NCBI GenBank assembly: GCA_016711295.1
Contig: JADJTE010000017.1
Span: 1-64,000 of the forward strand
DNA length: 64,000 bases
Source: Sphingobacteriales bacterium
Lineage (GTDB): Bacteria > Bacteroidota > Bacteroidia > Chitinophagales > UBA2359
Reading direction: 5' to 3'
This document shows, piece by piece, positions 32,595-41,176 of the stretch; positions within the stretch are counted from its first letter, which is position 1; every line of letters starts with the position of its first letter. The notes under the pieces were generated by a model, which did no database searches, was not told where the DNA came from, and was given only the letters and a program-made list of their open reading frames with translations. The translations under genes were made by a program, and so were the position numbers.

Positions 32595-33563
32595 ATGCCC
32601 CAACACATTCTCATTACGGGTGGAGCCGGTTTTATCGGTAGCCATTTAGCCGACAAGCTATTGCTGTGCCAACCGGATACGTATATTACCGCCGTAGATA
32701 ATTTTGACGATTTCTATGACCCTCGCCTCAAACACCGAAATATAGCTGCTGCACGGCAAAACCCGCGTTATCGCCTCTTGACCGCCGATATTTGCCAGCC
32801 CGACCAATGGCAAAGCCAAGTCGCTCATACTCATTTTGATGCCATCGTACATTTGGCAGCCAAAGCAGGTGTGCGCCCCAGCATCAGCCGACCCCAAGCC
32901 TATTACGAAGTAAACGTGCGTGGCACGCAAGTTTTGCTCGATTGGGCACAAAGGAATGGCGTAAAACGATTTATATTTGGCTCTTCAAGCAGTGTATATG
33001 GCATCAATCCCAAAGTGCCTTGGGTGGAGTCGGATACCGATTTTATGCCTATCAGCCCTTATGCTGCTACTAAAATAGCCGCCGAAATGTTGGGGCATGT
33101 TTATACGCATCTATACGGTATGCAGTTTATCGCCTTGCGCTTTTTTAGTGTCTATGGCGAGCGGCAACGCCCCGATTTAGCCATCAATAAATTTGTGCAA
33201 GCCATCGAAGGCAACGAATCCATACCTTTTTTTGGCAACGGCAGCATCAGTCGCGATTATACGCACGTGTCCGATATTACTGACGGCATCATAGCAGCCT
33301 TGGGCTATCGCGATACGAATTATGAAATCATCAATTTGGGGAATGGTCATGCCATATCTTTGTCCGATATGGTTCGGTGCTTGGGCGAGGTCATGGAGTG
33401 TGAAGTGCGCATAGCGCAACTGCCCGAACAAGCAGGTGATGTGCCTCAAACCTGCGCCGATATTGACGAAGCCCGCCGTTTGTTGGGCTACCAACCTCGT
33501 ATCAGCCTGACAGAGGGCTTGCGCCAATACGTAACGTGGCATCAAAAGGAGGCTGACGTTTAG
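32595..33563 (+). CDS. NAD-dependent nucleotide-sugar epimerase (UDP-glucuronate 4-epimerase-like)
   Basis: A 322-residue short-chain dehydrogenase/reductase of the extended type. Seen: the NAD-binding GGAGFIGSH at residues 9-17, VDNFDDFYDPRLKHRN, HLAAKAGVRPS, the catalytic triad as FGSSSSVYG with YAATK, and the substrate segment RFFSVYGERQRPDLAI. The combination of DFYDPRLK and AGVRPS is typical of UDP-GlcA/GalA 4-epimerases used for capsule or O-antigen sugars. The ATG at 32595 (MPQHILITGG) is chosen; the frame runs further upstream but overlaps the DUF983-rhodanese gene. It is intact. Confidence 0.9.
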   Translation: MPQHILITGGAGFIGSHLADKLLLCQPDTYITAVDNFDDFYDPRLKHRNIAAARQNPRYRLLTADICQPDQWQSQVAHTHFDAIVHLAAKAGVRPSISRPQAYYEVNVRGTQVLLDWAQRNGVKRFIFGSSSSVYGINPKVPWVESDTDFMPISPYAATKIAAEMLGHVYTHLYGMQFIALRFFSVYGERQRPDLAINKFVQAIEGNESIPFFGNGSISRDYTHVSDITDGIIAALGYRDTNYEIINLGNGHAISLSDMVRCLGEVMECEVRIAQLPEQAGDVPQTCADIDEARRLLGYQPRISLTEGLRQYVTWHQKEADV

Positions 33564-33657
33564 CTACAAGCAATTTTTACCGCAACAACGAGATTAACTG
33601 CCTTATTGCCAACACCAACAGATGCGCTAACCCGCCCATTAGTGGCAGCGATACGCT

Positions 33658-33708
33658 AAAAAAGGCATCACCGCTATCAAACCCTCTGGGTATGGTAGCG
33701 GTGATGCC
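33658..33708 (-). terminator. Intrinsic terminator after the SPOR gene
   Basis: A perfect 13-bp stem (ggcatcaccgcta/tagcggtgatgcc) carries an inner accc/gggt hairpin. On the minus strand it ends in a run of six T. It lies 25 bases past the stop codon of the gene ending at 33733. Confidence 0.85.
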
Positions 33709-33732
33709 AGTATTATCAAAAGGCGGGTTTCT

Positions 33733-34167
33733 CTATCTATTAGCTTGCAGCAAAGGCATATTTTTATAAAAACTAATCACATCGGCATCTTCATAACCAT
33801 CATTGAACAATAATTGGCGATATTGCTCGGCGGCTTGGTAAGTATCGAACGCTCCAACAGAATAGACATAGCCGATATTAGTTTGGGTAACGGTCAATAC
33901 ATCGCGGACTTTCTTGCAATATTCCGATTCGATGGGTAGGGGATAAGTAAATGTGCCTAAAAAGACGGCAAATTTCACTTGTTCTACAATCTGCGTACCC
34001 GTCGAAATTTCGTCGCCTGTATTTGCAGTAGCAAAGGCATTGGGAGCAAAGGATAAAGCATTACTGATAGTTGAGGCTGTTGCATCTTTGCGCGGATTTT
34101 CGCCACCGCTGGCAAATACTAATTGGCTAATGAATAATAGGGTTAGGGCGATGATGTTGAGTTGCAT
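33733..34167 (-). CDS. Secreted SPOR-domain-like protein
   Basis: A 144-residue protein starting at the ATG at 34167 (MQLNIIALTLLFISQLVFAS), which gives a clean signal peptide; the frame extends further upstream but without a sensible N-terminus. The C-terminal half (VKFAVFLGTFTYPLP, then YVYSVGAFDTYQAAEQYRQ and a closing ADVISFYKNM) has the two-repeat pattern of SPOR domains, which bind denuded peptidoglycan. A periplasmic or outer-membrane location is inferred. It sits alone, with its own terminator, downstream of asnB. Confidence 0.65.
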   Translation of the reverse strand: MQLNIIALTLLFISQLVFASGGENPRKDATASTISNALSFAPNAFATANTGDEISTGTQIVEQVKFAVFLGTFTYPLPIESEYCKKVRDVLTVTQTNIGYVYSVGAFDTYQAAEQYRQLLFNDGYEDADVISFYKNMPLLQANR

Positions 34168-34328
34168 GACGATTGAATTGCAAGTGTTAACGTCTGTCTG
34201 ACAATCATTTATACGCTCTCTGTTTGCCAAAAGTTGCCATTATACAATGCTTAGTAAATAGCTTGCCGACTTACAAGGCGGGGTTCTATGAGCAGCGGTT
34301 GATTGCCGATACACATTAATTTCCAATA

Positions 34329-36216
34329 TCATGCCAAATTTTTTTTCCACGTGTTTTGGAATACTAACAATGCCCACACTTGGGCGGCGGCATCGCCTGC
34401 TTGGGGCGAAAAAAGGCGTTGCAACAACTTTTTAACCGCTATGGGATTGAATATTTGTTGCGATTTTATAAAATCTTCGTTCATCAAATCGTTGATTATC
34501 AGGCTTTTAAGGTCGGTTTGCAGCCATTTGAGCAGTGGTATCTCAAAACCTTGCTTGGGACGCTTATACAATTCGGGGGGTAAGATTGAACGGAAGGTAT
34601 CTTGCACAATTTTCTTTTTAAATTGCGGTCGATTTTATAGTGGGTGGGCATTTGGAATGCGAAGTCCGCGATACGATAATCTAGAAAGGGGCAGCGCACT
34701 TCGAGGCTATTTGCCATGCTCATCATGTCTATTTTTGTAAGCATATCGCCTTGCAAAACCAAGTGCATATCGGCATAAAGTACGTCATTTAAATCGCCAT
34801 CGAAAGCAATTTTTGGTATTATTTGGGCGCGTTTTTTATCAAAATCTAGCATATTTGGCGGGTCTATGAGCAAGCGAGCCGCTTGGTCAGCATCTTGTAT
34901 AGCTGCCCAACGCCAATATCTATCTCGGTGCGTATAGCGGGCACCTGCTGCCAATCGCGCCATTTGCCGTATTTTATTGCCCCAAAATGTTTGTCTTGAT
35001 TGGGGCAGTAGCTCCCAAAGTGGTGCTGTTTGTCCTATGGCAACTTGCACACAGCGAGGCAGGCGGCGCAATTGATATTCGGCGCGGTGCTTGTGGTAGC
35101 CTGCAAATAGTTCGTCTGCTCCGTCGCCGGATAGAGCTACTTTCATCTGCTTGCCCACGTGTCGGCTTAGAATATAGACCGCGATAGCCGACGAATCGGC
35201 AAAAGGTTCGTCGATATAATTGAGTGCATCGTAGAAATGGGCAAACAAATCGGCATTGCTCAACGAAAATTCGGTATGTTCGGTGCGATACTGTTTTGCT
35301 ACTAAGCGTGCATAGCGTGTTTCGTCAAAAAAGGCTCGTCGCGAAAGCCAATAGAAAAAGTGTGCAGATGTGGCATGTGGCGTGCTGCCAATGCCGTAAC
35401 GACCGATGAGTCGATACCACCACTCAAAAACGCGCCTACGGGTACGTCTGCCACCAAACGCAGCCGCACGGCATCGTCCATCAAATTGTATAATTGTTGT
35501 TGTGCTTGTTCGTAAGATAGCGGAGTGGCGTTCTGAGGCGTATAGGGTGCAATTTGGTAATATGTGCCTTGTTTTGTAGTATTGCTTGCGATGTCTATTT
35601 GTAGCCAAGTGCCCGCAGGCAATTTGCGCGTTCCCTGTAAAATAGTGAGATTGGGTGGTATATAATTTAATTGTAGATAGGCATACAGGGCTTGGTGGTC
35701 GATGTGGCGCGGAATGCCCGTAGCCAACAATGTTTTGAGTTCTGACCCAAATACCCATTGTGTTTCGTCGGCATATAGCCAAAGCGGTTTTTTACCCATG
35801 CGGTCGCGGGCAAGGGTAAGCACTTGGCGGTGGCTATCATATATGGCAAAGGCAAAAAATCCATTGAGTTGGGCAAAAACGCTTTCCCCCCAATGAATAA
35901 AGCCTTGCAGAAGCACTTCGGTATCGCTGTGGGTGCGTAGTTCTATGCCTTCGGACAATAGTTGTTGGCGCAGTATTGGGTAGTTAAAGATTTCGCCGTT
36001 AAACACCATCGCATAGCGTCCTGTTGGGTCGATAAAGGGTTGGTCGGCAGCAGCAGTGGGGTCGATAATGGCTAAACGAGTATGCCCCAACGCTATTCGG
36101 GCGTGGCGATAGACGCCGCTGCCGTCGGGTCCGCGCTTCTGCAATGTGGCTACGGCATCGTCAATACGGTCGAGGCGGGAGGGGTGTGAGGCAATAATGC
36201 CCGCTATACCACACAT
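34329..36216 (-). CDS. asnB: Asparagine synthase, glutamine-hydrolysing (two frameshifts)
   Basis: Makes asparagine from aspartate, ATP and glutamine. About 629 residues once two indels are repaired. The N-terminus MCGIAGI gives the Ntn glutaminase cysteine at position 2, followed by RGPDGSG and FNGEIFN. The synthetase half has the PP-loop LSGGIDSSVVTAL and ALSGDGADELFAGY. Frame breaks fall in homopolymers: plus-strand A-run 35327-35332 (one base short, restoring DEPFFDETRYA) and T-run 34615-34619 (one short, restoring LKKKIVQDTFRS). Both missing bases restore conserved sequence exactly, which favours sequencing error. It is the third gene of a minus-strand operon after two unknown genes. In Bacteroidota such AsnB paralogues often modify surface polysaccharides, so the free-asparagine role is not certain. 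Confidence 0.88.
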
Positions 36217-36237
36217 AGATAAGATTATGGGTTCTTT

Positions 36238-36627
36238 CTAATAAGGGCGAAACTGGACAAAATTGAAAGTGGTGAGCTTGGTGCCATCGGGGTTTTCGAT
36301 GGTATTGCGCTCCGACGTAGCTGCTACGCACGAGTATCCGTGTGCAAGCAGACGCCTTATTATAGCAAAGGTACATGTCATTTCGCCCATGACATGTACG
36401 GCGGTAGTTGAGGGAGTAGACTGGCTATGTATTTGTCCGAAATATTGGTCGGCTATCTCTTCGATAGCTGCCTTATCGGCTCGAGGATTTATATTCGGAA
36501 ATGGTATGTCGTTTATAGTAGATGCCTGTCCGATGTGGGCACCGAGCTTTTGGCTAAGTTCGAGGGCAGCTTTGCGCTGTTCCTCGCTCCATCTATCGGA
36601 CGGATGATTAGACAGGTTAATGAACAT
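36238..36627 (-). CDS. Conserved small protein, unknown; possible Csx15/Csx20-like Rossmann protein
   Basis: A 129-residue soluble protein that I do not firmly recognise. The start MFINLSNHPS and the later AVHVMGEMTCTFAIIRRLLAHGYSCVAATSER look like alternating beta strands and helices of a single Rossmann-like unit. Short proteins opening with a strand plus an S/N-HP motif occur among CRISPR-associated ring-nuclease candidates (Csx15, Csx20), and that resemblance is the only functional hint. It lies 21 bases before asnB and 42 bases after the next gene, so co-transcription is likely. The function call is tentative; that the gene is real is fairly sure. Confidence 0.6.
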   Translation of the reverse strand: MFINLSNHPSDRWSEEQRKAALELSQKLGAHIGQASTINDIPFPNINPRADKAAIEEIADQYFGQIHSQSTPSTTAVHVMGEMTCTFAIIRRLLAHGYSCVAATSERNTIENPDGTKLTTFNFVQFRPY

Positions 36628-36669
36628 GGTGTTGTAATTGCTGTATAGGCGGTGAGGTGGTTGTTATAT

Positions 36670-37257
36670 TTATTCGTCGCTTGTTTGGTCGCTGTTTGAC
36701 ATGGCTTCGCGGCGTTGCATAGCCGACTCGTTTGGTAGGGGAGGTAGGGTGGTCAGCAGATTTTGGATTTGGGTTTGTAGGCGTATGAGGTCTTCGGGGC
36801 GTGCTTTATCTTTTCTATCCATCAATTGTTGGTATAGGTCGGGCAGCCCTACTAAGGGGCGTATATAGATGAGGGGCGTATCGAACAACAATTTGACATA
36901 GCGTTGTTGCGGGTCGTTGGCAACTCGTCGTAGGCGTTTGTCTAATATGCGCAATTGTTGCAAGATGGTTTTGGCTTCTTCGTCGCGCAGGCGGGCATGT
37001 TTGCGCCCGTCGTCTGGCGTCAAGTCGTTTAGCACAGTTGGTCTGATGCCTTCAAATCGGGTTCGGCGTATGAAAGGCAGTCGCAGCCATTGTTTGATGA
37101 TTTCGGTGTGTTGTTCGGGTGCGCGTAGGCGCGTTACGTAGCCTTCGAGGTAGCGGTCGGGTATTTGTTGGCGATACTTCCAATTGCGTATGGTGCTATT
37201 TGCCAGCAGATAGCGTTCTTTTAGTGCTTGTGCGAGGTCGCTGTTATAAGTTGCCAT
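36670..37257 (-). CDS. Unknown protein with possible N-terminal helix-turn-helix
   Basis: A 195-residue, strongly basic and helical protein. Residues 1-40 (LAQALKERYLLANSTIRNWKYR, shortened, then QQIPDRYLEGY) resemble a helix-turn-helix in which TIRNWKYR would be the recognition helix. The rest is rich in Arg, Leu and Gln with no known motif, and it ends in an acidic tail (SNSDQTSDE). It is the first gene of the apparent operon with the small Rossmann-like protein and asnB. A regulator is possible but not shown. Confidence 0.5.
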   Translation of the reverse strand: MATYNSDLAQALKERYLLANSTIRNWKYRQQIPDRYLEGYVTRLRAPEQHTEIIKQWLRLPFIRRTRFEGIRPTVLNDLTPDDGRKHARLRDEEAKTILQQLRILDKRLRRVANDPQQRYVKLLFDTPLIYIRPLVGLPDLYQQLMDRKDKARPEDLIRLQTQIQNLLTTLPPLPNESAMQRREAMSNSDQTSDE

Positions 37258-37432
37258 ATCAAAAAGGTGTGGGTAGAAATTAGGATAGAGTAGGGTGGAG
37301 GATATTAGTTGTATAAGATAATTTTTTGTAACTATTGTTCTGGTAAAAAAATTAAGGTACTAATTTTTAATATAATTACTTGATAATCAGTTACTTACAT
37401 TTTTAAAATGGTCTTAAAAATTTTTCTGTTAG

Positions 37433-37554
37433 AACACTATTTAGGGTATAGGGTTTTGGGTATGGGGTAATGAGTAATATTTATCTAATAATGCCTGGCA
37501 TCGCTGCATATTCGATTAGAAATGGCTATTTCTCCTACAAGGCTAAATAGTTAC
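37433..37554 (-). mobile_element. MITE-like element, copy 1 (minus orientation)
   Basis: 122 bp, the reverse complement of the elements at 47422 and 62948. The right end ggCTAAATAGTTAC is intact; the left end (aacactatttag) has lost its outer four bases. Shared core: tcgaatatgcagc, ggcattattagat, and ccatacccaaaaccctatac. No target duplication is visible. It fills most of the 352-bp gap 37258-37609. The rest of that gap is A/T-rich without a gene, apart from a stray gtaactatt at 37328. Confidence 0.75.
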
Positions 37555-37609
37555 ATATAATGTTTAGTGTATCGGCTTGTGTGGCGGTACGACTGTGAAG
37601 CGTGGGCAT

Positions 37610-39802
37610 TTATTCAATTGTCTTTATTGTTTCGTCTCCGCTTATGTTTCTCACTTTTATTCTCAATGGTTTTTTGTCGCTGATTATTTTACCGTCCCAA
37701 AATTCTTTCGATTTTACTCCGTCTTTGATTACATAGCCGAGTTTGTCAATTTTAATTTCGGTGCTGCTGTGCCATTGTCCTTCGGTATTTTCACAGTCAA
37801 GAGCAATGAGTTCAATGAATTCTAAACCTTCTTCGCTGATGCTTATAGGATTAAAGGTTTTGCCTTTGGCTATGGATTGCAAATTTCCTTTTTGGTTGAA
37901 CTCACCGATTTTCTGAATTAGTCGGTCGCTGGTGAATTTGGTGATTTCTATTTCATGCTCTTTTTCATTCTCTCGCAAAGACGCTAAGTCGCAAAGTTTA
38001 AAATCTATAATGTCCTCAATTACAATGTCGTGAAGCAGGTTTTTCAGGTCTTTGAGTGCTACTGCAATCTCCGTTGCGTTGTTGTCTTTGATGAATTTTT
38101 CTACTTCTTTTTGGTCGTCAATGTCTATGTAATACACGATTACTTTTTTAGCGTTGACTTCCAAATTTTGCAATTCCTGATTGATAATGGTGTTGATGGT
38201 TGGAATATCCAACACTTTTTCTTGTGTGTTGAGCAAATTGGGAACGTAAACAGGAACAATGCCTTTTTTACTTTCAGAAATGGCACCAAACCAAAAATTG
38301 CTGATGCCTTTTACACCTTTTTGCAAACCCGGAATAAGTGTTGCCAACTTATCCATTGTTTGCTGTGGGTTGCGGAATAAACTTACTCCGTCTTTGATTT
38401 CAAGTATCTGGAAACTATCTAAATTCTCTCGCAAAGACGCAGAGTCGCAAAGATTTTCTTGTTTGCTTTGCGGCTTTGCGTTTTGGCGTGCATTAAAACT
38501 TTCAATTAATCTATCTCTTACTGTTTGGATGCTGTTTATTCCAACATCTACATGAATAAACCTTCTACCTAAATCATTTGCGACTTTTGCTGTCACACCA
38601 CTGCCACCAAAGAAGTCAGCTATTACCATTTCCTCTTGGCTACAGGCACCGATAATCCGGTCAAGAAGTGCCTCCGATTTTTCGGTGGCATATTGCTTAT
38701 TTCCATTAGCATAAGCCGAAATATCAGACCAAAGCGTATCTACAAACTTTGTTTCCAATGGTTTAATCCAATGTTCTATTTTGCCCGAGGGGGATTTTCG
38801 TATAAATTCTAATTTTTTTTCTGTTTCTTCCCAATATTCTTTTAGTGTTTTAGCTGTCGAAAACGATTTTTCATATTCTTGAAAATTAAGCAAAGCCTTT
38901 AATGCTCTTTCTTTAGACCATTTCCATTGTCCAGAAGTAGGTTCGATGCCTAATATTTCATACCTCATAGTCGGTCTGTCGGCATTGTTCCAAAAATCTT
39001 TCCAATAGCCGTCTGGTTTTAATTCAAAATTTGGGTTTTCCGTCAAGACTGCATCAAAAGAGACACTGTTATTATTTGTGTATAAAAACATAGAATCGTG
39101 ACCTTGTGGAAGTGCATTAATTTGCTCAAACTGTCTCTGCAAATTCTTGGTAATTCGCTTTACGATAATTTCATTTCTGAAATTATCTTCGCCAAAAACT
39201 TCATCCATCAATATTTTTACATAATGACCAATATGGTAATCAATATAAAAAAATATCATAGCGTTGTCACTCATTACAGATTTAATTGCCATTAAATTTT
39301 CATACATCCAATTCAGATAATCTTCCTTTTGCCATATATCGCCATACATTTTTTCCTCAAATGCTTTGAGTTCGTCAATGTCCATTTCCTGCTCGGCTGC
39401 TGCAATTTTTTCAGCCAATTTTGGGTTTCTTCTTAGGTAAACATTTTTTGCATAATCTGCACCGCTGGCAAAAGGTGGGTCAATATAAACCAAGTCCACC
39501 TTTATGCCTTTTTCTTTCAGGTATGCACAAGCGGAAATACACTCGCCACGAATAACCAAGTTCTCTCGCAAAGTCGCAGAGTCGCCAAGGTTTTCACCTT
39601 CGCTTTGCGTCTTTGCGTCTTTGCGTGAGCCACCAACTGTTTCCAAGGTTTCTACTTCGTAATAGGGCATGCCTCTTTTAATGCGGTCGTAAACCTTATC
39701 GTTTTCACGGTAACGCAACACTCGCTGTGTTCGGGTGATGTTGTCTAATATCGCTTGTCCTTCAACCGTGTTGGGGTAATATGGGATGTATTTTATGGGC
39801 AT
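37610..39802 (-). CDS. mod: Type III-like restriction-modification system, modification subunit (Mod)
   Basis: An N6-adenine DNA methyltransferase of the beta class, 730 residues from the ATG at 39802 (MPIKYIPYYPNTVEGQ). Motif IV is VYIDPPFASGADYAKN. The AdoMet motif DFFGGSGVTAKVA comes after it, the order expected for type III Mod. Between them lies a long target-recognition region. Three REP-like DNA palindromes are embedded in frame (residues about 58-81, 438-460 and 601-612), adding peptides such as GENLGDSATLREN and ENLCDSASLREN that look like insertions rather than family sequence. The frame is intact throughout, unlike many neighbours. The start codon sits in the first unit of the 77-bp array. 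It pairs with the res gene upstream. Confidence 0.9.
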   Translation of the reverse strand: MPIKYIPYYPNTVEGQAILDNITRTQRVLRYRENDKVYDRIKRGMPYYEVETLETVGGSRKDAKTQSEGENLGDSATLRENLVIRGECISACAYLKEKGIKVDLVYIDPPFASGADYAKNVYLRRNPKLAEKIAAAEQEMDIDELKAFEEKMYGDIWQKEDYLNWMYENLMAIKSVMSDNAMIFFYIDYHIGHYVKILMDEVFGEDNFRNEIIVKRITKNLQRQFEQINALPQGHDSMFLYTNNNSVSFDAVLTENPNFELKPDGYWKDFWNNADRPTMRYEILGIEPTSGQWKWSKERALKALLNFQEYEKSFSTAKTLKEYWEETEKKLEFIRKSPSGKIEHWIKPLETKFVDTLWSDISAYANGNKQYATEKSEALLDRIIGACSQEEMVIADFFGGSGVTAKVANDLGRRFIHVDVGINSIQTVRDRLIESFNARQNAKPQSKQENLCDSASLRENLDSFQILEIKDGVSLFRNPQQTMDKLATLIPGLQKGVKGISNFWFGAISESKKGIVPVYVPNLLNTQEKVLDIPTINTIINQELQNLEVNAKKVIVYYIDIDDQKEVEKFIKDNNATEIAVALKDLKNLLHDIVIEDIIDFKLCDLASLRENEKEHEIEITKFTSDRLIQKIGEFNQKGNLQSIAKGKTFNPISISEEGLEFIELIALDCENTEGQWHSSTEIKIDKLGYVIKDGVKSKEFWDGKIISDKKPLRIKVRNISGDETIKTIE
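37967..37999 (-). repeat. REP-like half palindrome inside mod, copy 3
   Basis: Only the second arm is present (ctttgcgacttagcgtctt then tgcgagagaa), read as KLCDLASLREN in the same frame as the other two copies. Confidence 0.7.
38423..38491 (-). repeat. REP-like palindrome inside mod, copy 2
   Basis: The same architecture as the 39561 copy (cgcaaagccgcaaag, loop, ctttgcgactctgcgtc) in the same orientation and the same reading frame, giving QNAKPQS...LCDSASLREN. Confidence 0.75.
39561..39630 (-). repeat. REP-like palindrome inside mod, copy 1
   Basis: The coding strand reads cgcaaagacgcaaagacgc, a short loop, then cgactctgcgactttgcgag: an imperfect inverted repeat of CGCAAAG units. It is read in frame as RKDAKTQ...DSATLREN. 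Confidence 0.75.
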
Positions 39803-40799
39803 AATATTTTGTTCTTTTCTCGCAGAGCCGCTAAGCCGCAAAGTCAAAGATTATTTACAATTCAGATTTTGACGGGTATAATATTTTGTTGTTTTCTCGC
39901 AGAGCAACTAAGCCGCAAAGTCAAAGTATATTTACAATTCTGGTTTTTACGGGTATAATATTTTATTGTTTTCTCGCAGAGCCGCTAAGCCGCAAAGCCA
40001 AAGGTTATTTACAATTCTGGTTTTTACGGGTATAATATTTTGTTGTTTTCTCGCAGAGCCGCTAAGGCGCAAAGTCAAAGGTTATTTACAATTCTGGTTT
40101 TTACGGGCATAATATTTTGTTGTTTTCTCGCAAAGTCGCTAAGGCGCAAAGTCAAAGATTATTTACAATTTTGGTTTTTACGGGCATAATATTTTGTTGT
40201 TTTCTCGCAAAGTCGCTAAGGCACAAAGTCAAAGATTATTTACAATTTTGGTTTTTACGGGCATAATATTTTGTTGTTTTCGCGCAAAGTCGCTAAGACG
40301 CAAAGTCAAAGGTTATTTACAATTCTGGTTTTTACTGGCATAATATTTTGTTGTTTTCTCGCAAAGCCGCTAAGCCGCAAAGTCAAGGATTATTTACAAT
40401 TCTGGTTTTTACGGGCATAATATTTTGTTGTTTTCGCGCAAAGTCGCTAAGCCGCAAAGTCAAGGATTATTTACAATTCTGGTTTTTACTGGCATAATAT
40501 TTTGTTGTTTTCGCGCAAAGTCGCTAAGGCGCAAAGTCAAATATTATTTACAATTTTGGTTTTTACGGGCATAATATTTTGTTGTTTTCTCGCAAAGCCG
40601 CTAAGCCGCAAAGTCAAGGATTATTTACAATTCTGGTTTTTACTGGCATAATATTTTGTTGTTTTCTCGCAAAGTCGCTAAGGCGCAAAGTCAAAGGTTA
40701 TTTACAATTCTGGTTTTTACTGGCATAATATTTTGTTGTTTTCTCGCAAAGTCGCTAAGGCGCAAAGTCAAAGGTTATTTACAATTCTGGTTATTCCTG
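39799..40799 (-). repeat. 77-bp tandem array, 13 units, between mod and the GxxExxY gene
   Basis: The anchor gcataat (gtataat in units 2-4) recurs at 39799, 39876, 39953, 40030, 40107, 40184, 40261, 40338, 40415, 40492, 40569, 40646 and 40723, exactly every 77 bases. On the minus strand each unit holds the last codons of the GxxExxY gene (accagaattgtaaataacc then tttga), a REP-like arm of CTTTGCG/CGACTTTGCG elements, and the first codons of mod (ATGCCCGTAAAA). Nine internal units keep the ATG and so encode an 11-residue chimera, MPVKTRIVNNL, followed by a stop. This explains the 965-bp gene-free gap. Confidence 0.95.
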
Positions 40800-41148
40800 T
40801 TTTTATTAATGGTTCATTAAAGTTTATCAATAGTCCAAGTTTAAGACCTGTCAATCTCAAATAGGTAAGCAATTGTTTGGGATGAACAGGGGCAATGTTT
40901 TCTACGGATTTTATTTCGATAATGACTTTATTTTCAACAATCAAATCAGCTCTAAAACCTATTTCCATTTTCAATTCATTCCAAATTACAGGTATTGCTT
41001 TTTGTCTTTCTACTTTTAATCCTTGTTTGCTTAATTCAAAATATAAAATTTCTTCATAAACGGATTCCAACAAGCCTGGTCCGAGTTGCGTATGAATGTG
41101 ATATGCAGTATTCACAATTATTTTTGATATTTCGTTTTCGTTCATCAT
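40768..41148 (-). CDS. GxxExxY family protein (PD-(D/E)XK-like)
   Basis: A 126-residue protein with GPGLLESVYEE, the motif that names the GxxExxY family (PF13366), followed by FRADLIVENKVIIEIKS, which has the D...ExK pattern of a PD-(D/E)XK nuclease core. The family is common in Bacteroidota and often sits near mobile or defence genes; its biochemical role is not established. The gene lies 28 bases after the res stop codon and its own end (TRIVNNL) falls inside the 77-bp array. It separates res from mod, which is unusual. Confidence 0.85.
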   Translation of the reverse strand: MMNENEISKIIVNTAYHIHTQLGPGLLESVYEEILYFELSKQGLKVERQKAIPVIWNELKMEIGFRADLIVENKVIIEIKSVENIAPVHPKQLLTYLRLTGLKLGLLINFNEPLIKTGITRIVNNL

Positions 41149-41176
41149 TTTTAGCGTCTCTGTGTTTAGTGAGCAA

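Noticed and set aside
37328..37336. Extra gtaactatt as another MITE end
   Set aside because: Only nine of twelve end bases match and no partner end or element body follows.
39799..40799. Regular 77-bp repeats as a CRISPR array
   Set aside because: The whole 77-bp unit is repeated, with no unique spacers between short repeats, and the unit contains ends of the two flanking genes.
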